From assembly GCA_035252155.1 (NCBI GenBank), contig DATFDL010000527.1, positions 1 through 17,011 of the forward strand: 17,011 nt of DNA, in the 5' to 3' direction. The translations under genes were made by a program, and so were the position numbers. This stretch comes from JAICLL01 sp035252155 (GTDB taxonomy: Bacteria; Planctomycetota; Planctomycetia; Pirellulales; JAICIG01). The notes beneath the pieces were generated by a model that was given only the letters and a program-made list of their open reading frames with translations, was not told the DNA's origin and did not search any database. Positions 1 through 5,786 of this stretch are shown here, piece after piece (the stretch's first letter is position 1; each line of letters starts with the position of its first letter).

Positions 1-1407
1 GGCGCCGGCGGCAATGACGAGCAGCACTAAAACGGCGACGCTCCGCGCTAGCGCGATTCTTTGAGGAACGAAAGATGTCCACGCGAAAAGCCAACTCGCG
101 GCACGCTCGAGGCCCCGGCAGGCCCAGCAACAGCCCATCGCGGCGCACGGCGCAGCCAGCACAACAATCGCCAAGAAGTAACGACTGCTCGTCGCTTGGG
201 CATACCACAGATGCACCCATGTTCCGGCCGCCACACAGCCGGCCACGAGAAAGAGAACCATATGGTCGCGTCGCAGCCAGAGACGTGGCCGGCAGGCAAA
301 CCCGGCGAGCCAGCACAGGCCGAAGAGTACGCCGAAGCCACGTCGTAGCGTGTTGACGAAGATCCACAGCGCCCGGCTGGCGCCCATACGCTGAGGCATC
401 ATCACGGGCGCTGGCAATGTCTGGACCGGCGCGGCGAGCGCCGCCGGCGCTGTGCTGACTGCGGCGGCGGACGGACTCGAATCGACCGCCGTCGCTCTAG
501 CGCCGTCATGCCCGTCGCCGCGCACCGCTTGCCAAACGGCTTGCGTCCAGAGAGCCACATATTCCAGCCGATTGAAGTTACCCAGCTCCCAGCGCGGTTG
601 CCCGGCCAGCCAGGTGAGGTTAACCGCCAGCAGCAAAAGTGGACAAACCGCCACCGCCGCCGCGCAGCCCGCCGCGGCACGCAGAGCAGAACCGCGTGCT
701 GCGTTGGAGGATGGCCTTCCAGGCCGTCCCGCCCGAGTAAGACGGCCTGGAAGGCCATCCTCCATGCGCACGGCCACTTGTCGACAAACCGACCAGCCCA
801 TCAATGGCAAATACAGAAACCAGCCTTCGAACCGAGTGTGAATGGCCAGGGCAATCACCAAGCCAGACAGTAGATACCAGCTTAACCGCGTCTCGGACGC
901 CGCTCGCCAACTTGAATAGAGGCCCAGCGTCCATAGCAGCCAAAAGGTAGGGTCGCGGATCAGCTCGGGACTCCACTCGATTAGTTTGGGATGGAACGCA
1001 TAGAGCAGACACCCCACCACGGCCAGTTGTTCATTGAACTGGAGGCGGAGCCAACCAAACAGCGGCAGCACCGTCAAGGAAGCCATCGCGACGCCCCAAC
1101 ATTTGCCCGCCAGCTCCCAATCGAGTCCCACGCTGTGCAACAGCGCTAAGACAGGTGGGTAGGTGTTCAGCCGCAACCGTCCCAGGCCGGCTTCCAGATC
1201 GCCCCGCTCGAGACCTTCGGCCAATTCGATGTAAAACAGCGCGTCGTTGCAGAGCGTATCGAGCCTGACGGCTATCCAGACCCGCGGCACCGCGCAACAG
1301 ATGAGCAATCCGATAAGAAGCCGACCCCGTGGCCGGCGGCTGGCGGTCGTCGATCGCGCGTCGACGACCTGGTTGGCAAATTCGTCATCGAGCGCGGGCC
1401 GTTTCAT
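1..1407 (-). CDS. GT-C type membrane glycosyltransferase (GT39/PMT-like), 3' end outside window
   Basis: An uninterrupted minus-strand frame of 469 codons runs from the ATG at 1407-1405 off the left edge, so the C-terminus is missing. It is very hydrophobic. Likely membrane segments lie near residues 30-47, 98-120, 127-144, 150-166, 175-206 and 243-264, with four more near the visible end. A conserved-looking acidic loop follows the first segment (CNDALFYIELAE, about 52-63), then NTYPPVLALLH, a pattern typical of ArnT/PMT_2-like GT-C enzymes that transfer sugars from polyprenyl-phosphate donors outside the membrane. The acceptor is unknown. This ATG is the first in frame after a TGA at 1437-1435; no clear Shine-Dalgarno is seen, and the start lies inside a tandem repeat. 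Residues about 215-235 are encoded by a palindromic element inserted in frame in a loop between membrane segments. A long Ala/Pro-rich loop also occurs near residues 300-325. Family assignment is by pattern only. Confidence 0.8.
   Translation of the reverse strand, partial: MKRPALDDEFANQVVDARSTTASRRPRGRLLIGLLICCAVPRVWIAVRLDTLCNDALFYIELAEGLERGDLEAGLGRLRLNTYPPVLALLHSVGLDWELAGKCWGVAMASLTVLPLFGWLRLQFNEQLAVVGCLLYAFHPKLIEWSPELIRDPTFWLLWTLGLYSSWRAASETRLSWYLLSGLVIALAIHTRFEGWFLYLPLMGWSVCRQVAVRMEDGLPGRLTRAGRPGRPSSNAARGSALRAAAGCAAAVAVCPLLLLAVNLTWLAGQPRWELGNFNRLEYVALWTQAVWQAVRGDGHDGARATAVDSSPSAAAVSTAPAALAAPVQTLPAPVMMPQRMGASRALWIFVNTLRRGFGVLFGLCWLAGFACRPRLWLRRDHMVLFLVAGCVAAGTWVHLWYAQATSSRYFLAIVVLAAPCAAMGCCWACRGLERAASWLFAWTSFVPQRIALARSVAVLVLLVIAAGA
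705..764. repeat. Palindromic element (family A) read in frame inside a CDS
   Basis: Two 24-base arms (705-728 and 741-764) are perfect reverse complements separated by 12 bases. The core is GGATGGCCTTCC. The element is 60 bp, exactly 20 codons, so it keeps the frame of the minus-strand glycosyltransferase and encodes approximately EDGLPGRLTRAGRPGRPSS. A second copy of the family lies at 4597-4659. Confidence 0.9.
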
Positions 1408-1465
1408 CGTTGTAGAACGGAATTCATTCCGTTTTCATCGCGGTAGAACGGAATTCATTCCGTTG
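1404..1465. repeat. Tandem repeat, 31-bp period, with palindromic core (family C)
   Basis: Two adjacent 31-bp units (1404-1434, 1435-1465) differ at only three positions. Each contains the palindrome AACGGAAT-TC-ATTCCGTT. The start codon of the minus-strand glycosyltransferase is inside the first unit. The matching ATG in the second unit opens a four-codon minus-strand mini-ORF (ATGAAAACGGAATGA, 1438-1424) upstream of the gene. Confidence 0.85.
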
Positions 1466-1481
1466 CAAACCGCTGGCTGGT

Positions 1482-1551
1482 GGCTGGGGCAGAGCCTCGG
1501 CGATGCCCCGGTCGGTCGTAACCGGGGCATCGGCAAGCCTCTGCCACAGCC
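1482..1551. repeat. Inverted repeat (family D) in the divergent intergenic region
   Basis: Arms 1482-1512 and 1521-1551 pair at 27 of 31 positions around an 8-base loop. The inner stem is GATGCCCCGGT/ACCGGGGCATC. It lies between the divergent glycosyltransferase genes. It could form a strong hairpin, but no poly-T tract follows on either strand, so it does not look like a standard terminator. The remainder of 1408-1699 shows no further gene. Confidence 0.8.
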
Positions 1552-1699
1552 ACCGAGGTTGAGAGCAAATTCGAGCGGGGTATTGAACCGCGAACCGCAT
1601 CCGCCGTCAATTCCGAAATCTTTTTGGCAACCCGACTTGGTGCGATCGCCGCTCGTATGGTAAGCTCCTCACCCCAACGACCCACTGCGGGCAAACTTC

Positions 1700-2935
1700 A
1701 TGGTTCCCATCCTGTATTTGGCGCCCGTCGAGTGGTCGTCGATTTGGCAGCGGCCGCAGCACTTGGCAATGCGGCTCAATCGGCACTTCGCGATTCATTA
1801 CGTCGATCCCGTGGGGTTGCGATCGGTCCGGCTGACCGATGTGGCCCGAATTCGGCGCTCGTTGCGCTCGCCGCGTCAGCAAGTCCCGCTGCCGTCGATC
1901 AAGCCCCGCTATTTGCCGTGGCAGGGCAATCGGCTGGTCGAATGTTGGAATCGCCGCTGGCTGATGCGCCAGATTGCGGCCCAGTTCGACCTGCGACGCC
2001 AGCCGTGGGTGTTGTGGATCGGCAGCCCCAGCCTGCTCGCTGACGAGTTGCTCGAGCACACGCGGCCCGCGCTGGTGGTTTACGACGCGATGGACCGCTT
2101 TGCCGCCTTCCATCGCGGCCGCACGCGGCGACGCATCGAACAAGCAGAGGCCAAAATCATGGCCCGCGCCGACGTGGTTTTCGCCAGCTCGCACGGGCTG
2201 GCAGAGCGGTGCGGCGCACTGAACGAGGTCACGCTCGTCCCCAACGGCGTCGATGTGGCGGCGTTCGGGTGCAAACTTACGGGCGATCCGCCCGCATGGC
2301 ATCGTGGCACTTCGCGCCGCGTGATCGGTTTTCACGGAACCCTAGGTGACTGGCTCGACTACGACTTGCTGAGCCACCTAGCCCAGCGGCATCGCGACTG
2401 GTTGTGGGTTTTTCTCGGCCCAGTTCACAGCCGTTGTGCGAAGCCATTGCTGCGGCTGCCGAACGTTTGCTCGACCGGAGCGGTGGCGTACACGGCCCTG
2501 CCAAAGCAGGCGGCCTGGTTCGACGTGGGGCTGGTGCCGTTTCGACTGAATGAGTTGACGCGCTACGTGCATCCGATCAAAGCTTTGGAATACCTGGCGT
2601 TGGGCCTGCCCGTCGTATCGGCGCGGTTGCCCGATCTGAGCGAACACGCCGAGGTGATTTCGTTTGCCACGACCATCGACCAGTGGAGCGCTCGAATCGA
2701 GTCCGCGCTTTCGCCGGCCGCTCGGCATACGCTGCGAGTCTCCGCGCGGCGCCGCGTGGCGCAAGCTCACGACTGGGACAGTCGAGCCGCCACTGTCGCC
2801 GCGCACATTGCTGAGCGACTGCAGCCCGTAGGTCAGGCTTTCCAGCCTGACTTGGCCTGCGACCGCCTCGCCGGGGCGTTCGAACCGTTGGACGTCAGGC
2901 TGGAAAGCCTGACCTACGAGGGGCAGCCATGCTGA
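1700..2935 (+). CDS. GT-B fold glycosyltransferase (GT4/TuaH-like)
   Basis: A 411-residue cytoplasmic glycosyltransferase with no signal peptide or membrane segment. The N-terminal half carries WSSIWQRPQHLA (about 12-23) and VVYDAMDRFAAF (about 126-137), a pattern seen in TuaH-like enzymes. The C-terminal donor-binding half has PNGVD (181-185), GFHGTLGDWLDY (210-221) and HPIKALEYLALGLPVVS (291-307), the conserved Glu region of retaining GT4 enzymes that binds the nucleotide-sugar. Substrate cannot be told. From about residue 376 the protein is encoded by a palindromic element (VGQAFQPD and onward), so the natural C-terminus was probably shorter. The gene overlaps the next start by 7 bases, which suggests translational coupling and joint work on one glycan. 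Confidence 0.88.
   Translation: MVPILYLAPVEWSSIWQRPQHLAMRLNRHFAIHYVDPVGLRSVRLTDVARIRRSLRSPRQQVPLPSIKPRYLPWQGNRLVECWNRRWLMRQIAAQFDLRRQPWVLWIGSPSLLADELLEHTRPALVVYDAMDRFAAFHRGRTRRRIEQAEAKIMARADVVFASSHGLAERCGALNEVTLVPNGVDVAAFGCKLTGDPPAWHRGTSRRVIGFHGTLGDWLDYDLLSHLAQRHRDWLWVFLGPVHSRCAKPLLRLPNVCSTGAVAYTALPKQAAWFDVGLVPFRLNELTRYVHPIKALEYLALGLPVVSARLPDLSEHAEVISFATTIDQWSARIESALSPAARHTLRVSARRRVAQAHDWDSRAATVAAHIAERLQPVGQAFQPDLACDRLAGAFEPLDVRLESLTYEGQPC
2827..2918. repeat. Palindromic element (family B) forming the C-terminus of a glycosyltransferase
   Basis: Arms 2827-2851 and 2894-2918 are perfect 25-base reverse complements separated by 42 bases. Each arm is itself nearly palindromic (AGGCTTTCCAGCCT). 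The element is translated as the last 35 or so residues of the upstream glycosyltransferase, and its right edge touches the GAGGGG Shine-Dalgarno (2918-2923) of the next gene. Confidence 0.9.
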
Positions 2936-3741
2936 TCACCGATCTCGTCGCCGCGACCGACACATCAACCACCACGGCGGATTTAGACATCGGCATCGTC
3001 TACACACATGAGCGGCGGTACATGCCGCGGTTACTCGAAACGATGGCGCTCGCGGCGGGCAATATGAACGTCCGCCTGATTCTCGTAGACAATGCTTCGG
3101 ACGACGATCAGCGAATGTGCCTGGCGAGTTTCCCTCGCGCGAGCGTGATCCACAATCAGCAGCGGCTAAGTTATGCGGCGAATCTGAACCGCATTCTCCG
3201 GGTGGCGACCGCCCCTTATGTGCTGTTGATGAACACCGACATGCACTTTGAGCCGTCGGAACCCTGCTTGGAGAAAATGGCGGCGTTCATGGACCGGCAT
3301 CCGCGGTGCGGCCTCAGCGTTTGCCGGTTGCACCATCCGGGCGGTGGCTATGCCTGGCCGGCGCGGCGTTTTCAGACGCCGCGGATCATCGCCGCCCGCC
3401 GTTTGAGCATCGCGCGGCGAATGCAACGCGACCTGGCCGACTATTTCTATCACGACCGCGATCATTTCGGGGCGTTCGATTGCGACTGGGTGTCGGGCTG
3501 TTTTATGTTTCTTCGCCGCGCCGCCGCGGCGGAGGTGGGCCTGTTCGACGAGCGCTTCGTCAAATACTTTGAAGACGTCGATTATTCTGCCCGGATGCAC
3601 CGGGCCGGTTGGCGGGTGATGTTCAACGGCGACACGTACTGTTATCACCACGAACAGCGCGCCAGCCGCCGGCTCCTCTCCGGCGACGCCTATCGGCATC
3701 TGGCCGGCTACGCCCGGTGGCTCGTCAAGCGGGCCTCGTAG
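2929..3741 (+). CDS. Glycosyltransferase family 2 (rhamnosyltransferase-like)
   Basis: A 270-residue GT-A fold glycosyltransferase. Visible motifs are LILVDNAS (50-57, nucleotide-binding Asp54), MNTDMHF (101-107, the DXD-like metal site), WVSGCFMFLRRAA (187-199) and the catalytic-base region GLFDERF...KYFEDVDYSARMHRAGW (204-228). The last block is typical of WbbL-like rhamnosyl- or related transferases that extend polysaccharides using nucleotide-sugars. The exact sugar is not determinable. No membrane segment is seen, so it probably acts at the cytoplasmic face. The ATG at 2929 overlaps the preceding gene by 7 bases and has GAGGGG 5 bases upstream. The 25-base palindrome directly upstream of this site could influence coupling. 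Confidence 0.92.
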   Translation: MLITDLVAATDTSTTTADLDIGIVYTHERRYMPRLLETMALAAGNMNVRLILVDNASDDDQRMCLASFPRASVIHNQQRLSYAANLNRILRVATAPYVLLMNTDMHFEPSEPCLEKMAAFMDRHPRCGLSVCRLHHPGGGYAWPARRFQTPRIIAARRLSIARRMQRDLADYFYHDRDHFGAFDCDWVSGCFMFLRRAAAAEVGLFDERFVKYFEDVDYSARMHRAGWRVMFNGDTYCYHHEQRASRRLLSGDAYRHLAGYARWLVKRAS

Positions 3742-3751
3742 AAGGGATTTT

Positions 3752-3790
3752 ATTCCGTTCTTGGCCGCCAAAGGCATGAAATTCCGTTCT
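3752..3790. repeat. Degenerate family C repeat pair
   Basis: The 10-mer ATTCCGTTCT occurs at 3752-3761 and again at 3781-3790. It is the reverse complement of AGAACGGAAT found in both units of the tandem repeat at 1404-1465. Only the motif and the spacing of about 30 bases are kept. It lies in the leader of the glycine-zipper gene. Confidence 0.6.
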
Positions 3791-3853
3791 GGAATGTGGC
3801 ATGGCCTTTGCAGGCTAAGGAACGCTTAAGCCCTTACGCACCAGCCTCATCCC

Positions 3854-3860
3854 AGAGGAG
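3854..3860 (+). promoter_or_regulatory. Shine-Dalgarno deciding the glycine-zipper start
   Basis: AGAGGAG sits 7 bases before the ATG at 3868, while the earlier in-frame start at 3796 has no comparable site. This supports the shorter protein. Confidence 0.7.
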
Positions 3861-3867
3861 TTTAGCC

Positions 3868-4554
3868 ATGACCGAGCATACGATTCACCCAGAAGATACT
3901 GAATTCAACCAAGGGCAACCGAAGTCGGACAACGCCGACCCGATCACCGGAGAGCCGGGCGCACATCCCGTGGGTGTGGGCCTGGGCGCGGCCGGGGGAG
4001 GCGTGGCGGGCGCCGCCATTGGCGCGGCCGCCGGACCGATTGGCGCCGCGGTCGGAGCGGTGGCCGGCGCGGTCATCGGGGGCATGGCGGGCAAGGACAT
4101 CGCCGAGTCGTTCGATCCCACCGCGGAGGACGCTTATTGGCGCGAGCACTATCGCGACCGGCCCTATGTTTCGTCCGAAGATCCCTACGAACGGTTCCAG
4201 CCGGCCTACCGCTATGGATGGGAGGCCCGCATGCAGCACGAAGGGCGCGACTTCGAGGAGATCGAGCCGCAGCTCCAAGAGCGGTGGATGACCGCCAAAC
4301 CCGCCATGGGCTGGGACAGCGCCGGCAAGGCGGCGCGCGACGCGTGGGAACATTTTGCCGCGCGGCACGCGCCCAGCGAGTCGCGGCCCGGTGAAAGCCG
4401 GGCGCCCATGCCGGAGGCGACTCCCGAATACCGCGGGCAGGCGCACCCGGCCGCGCCGAACACGGCCCCCGTCGAGCGCGAGCCACGCGCCGCGGCATGC
4501 GAGACGCCGCACGTCGAGCGGTCGCCCAAGGCGCTCGAACCGCGCGACTTCTAG
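3868..4554 (+). CDS. Glycine-zipper protein of the soil-bacterium stress type
   Basis: A 228-residue protein. The frame opens earlier (3796), but the ATG at 3868 is preferred because AGAGGAG lies 7 bases upstream (3854-3860). After a polar N-terminus (EPGAHPVG, about 28-35) comes a strongly Gly/Ala-rich stretch with GxxxG/A spacing (about residues 36-75) ending in GMAGKDIAE, able to form a tightly packed membrane-embedded helical hairpin. Next are PTAEDAYWREHYRDRPYV and PAYRYGWEARMQ, motifs shared with uncharacterised proteins common in soil bacteria and often linked to stress. The C-terminal 60 residues are Pro/Ala/Arg-rich and look disordered. No enzymatic motif is present. Function is unknown; membrane or envelope association is inferred from the glycine zipper. 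Confidence 0.8.
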   Translation: MTEHTIHPEDTEFNQGQPKSDNADPITGEPGAHPVGVGLGAAGGGVAGAAIGAAAGPIGAAVGAVAGAVIGGMAGKDIAESFDPTAEDAYWREHYRDRPYVSSEDPYERFQPAYRYGWEARMQHEGRDFEEIEPQLQERWMTAKPAMGWDSAGKAARDAWEHFAARHAPSESRPGESRAPMPEATPEYRGQAHPAAPNTAPVEREPRAAACETPHVERSPKALEPRDF

Positions 4555-4596
4555 TTTCACAATCGTTTCGCGCACGCGCCAGGCCGAACGGATTCC

Positions 4597-4659
4597 GGAG
4601 GATGGCCTTCCAAGGCCGTCCAGCCCCCGCCTCCGGACGGCCTAGGAAGGCCATCCTCC
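4597..4659. repeat. Palindromic element (family A), second copy, between convergent genes
   Basis: Arms 4597-4620 and 4636-4659 pair with one mismatch around a 15-base loop. The arm sequence (GGAGGATGGCCTTCC...) matches the copy at 705-764. The TAG stop of the minus-strand GT2-like gene (4644-4642) lies in this element, at the single arm mismatch. It could also act as a bidirectional terminator hairpin, but no poly-T tract is present. Confidence 0.88.
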
Positions 4660-5616
4660 AGCGACGTTGGCGGAGCGCGTCGCCGGGCGAACGCCGGTAC
4701 CGTGAGGCTGATGAAAACGGCGACTCGGACAGGCGCCATCGGTCTTCTGCGCATCCGCATACGGCTCTAGTTCAAATCCAGCATCTGCGGACCAGGGGGA
4801 CGACAACAACCCCCGCGCGCGCTGCCACAGTTGCCTCACACACCGCGGTTGCGGAAATGTCCGGGCAAATTCCCCGGCGATGGCGCCGACATGTGCCACG
4901 GCCGCTTGCCACGCGCCATCGCTGGCCGCATGACGCCAAAACAGCTTTTCGCTCGGTAAATTATCTCGCGCCGCGCCGCCGGCAATTTCGGCGATGGCGA
5001 CCCGGGACCGTGGCTCCAAAATCGCTCGATAACCCGCTGTTCGCAGCCGCAATCCGACGTCGAGCGGCGCCAGCTCCTCGCCAAGCGATGGGTCAAACGC
5101 TGCTCGCGACGGCGTCAGCGCCGATCGACGATAAAACGCAGCCGCGCCATGCGGCCCGATCCAGCGCCGATTCGTCTCGCTCACGGCGTCTGTCGGCTGC
5201 CCGGCCGCGAAATTATTCGCGACTCCGCCTAGTGAATATTGCCAACCCGCTGTGTGAACGATGCGCTCGTCAACGCTGGTTATGATCGGGGCCACCGCGG
5301 CGACACGCGGATCATCGAAGTGACTCAACGCGGCATCGGTCCAGCCTTCTGTCACGATCGCCCCACACGCGAGCAAATGCACGACGGGGGCTCGGCAAGC
5401 CACAAATGCTTCGTTCCAGGCATCGACCGCGGTAGCCCCGGGCGGCAGGCTAACAAACCGGACCTCGCCTTCTATTTCATAGGGGTCGTCGTAGCCGCGG
5501 CCGAGCGCGACGAAAATTTCAGCGTCGGCTGGTCGGTTAGCGAGCACCGATACCAGGGTCGCTTCGAGCTGTTCCCAGGCGCCGAGCGCCGGGATGACGA
5601 TCGACAAACGCGGCAC
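4642..5616 (-). CDS. Divergent GT2-like (GT-A fold) glycosyltransferase, GTG start
   Basis: A 324-residue protein read from GTG at 5616-5614; an in-frame TAG just upstream (5631-5629) rules out a longer form. The N-terminus PRLSIVIPALGAWEQLEATL (2-21) is a classic GT2 opening and FDPSLGEELAPLDVGLRLRTAGYRA (about 174-198, in part) resembles the ED/Q-x-x-R-W-like block with Asp186. However, the position where the DXD metal-binding motif is expected reads HLLACGAIVTEGW (80-92) and has no Asp. The enzyme may therefore be inactive, metal-independent or altered in role. The C-terminal 80 residues match no pattern I know, and the final residues AGGWPS and the stop codon come from a palindromic repeat. 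It converges on the glycine-zipper gene and is divergent from the hydrolase gene. Confidence 0.75.
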   Translation of the reverse strand: MPRLSIVIPALGAWEQLEATLVSVLANRPADAEIFVALGRGYDDPYEIEGEVRFVSLPPGATAVDAWNEAFVACRAPVVHLLACGAIVTEGWTDAALSHFDDPRVAAVAPIITSVDERIVHTAGWQYSLGGVANNFAAGQPTDAVSETNRRWIGPHGAAAFYRRSALTPSRAAFDPSLGEELAPLDVGLRLRTAGYRAILEPRSRVAIAEIAGGAARDNLPSEKLFWRHAASDGAWQAAVAHVGAIAGEFARTFPQPRCVRQLWQRARGLLSSPWSADAGFELEPYADAQKTDGACPSRRFHQPHGTGVRPATRSANVAGGWPS

Positions 5617-5786
5617 GGATGAATTTCTCTAGCCAGTGTGGTATGTTCACTCTTCCGAATCCATCGGTTTGGGCCAACGGCGTAATTCAGCGTAAATGGC
5701 ACAAACGTTAGATTCGACCAATGTGGCAAACTCGGCTCGGTCTCGGGCTTGCCCAGTTTGCCCGACTCCCCTGAAAATGTCCAACC

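Noticed and set aside
402..1297. Three short minus-strand frames
   Set aside because: They are other frames of the single 469-codon GT-C gene, which is open over the whole region and makes sense as a membrane protein.
1607..2335. A 242-codon minus-strand frame
   Set aside because: Its composition is that of an antisense frame in GC-rich DNA, opposite a clear glycosyltransferase.
3796..3867. Longer N-terminus for the glycine-zipper protein
   Set aside because: The later ATG has a well-placed AGAGGAG and the added residues look like translated spacer.
4555..4659. Intrinsic terminator between convergent genes
   Set aside because: The hairpin is strong, but no T-tract follows on either strand, so it was recorded only as a repeat with possible terminator effect.
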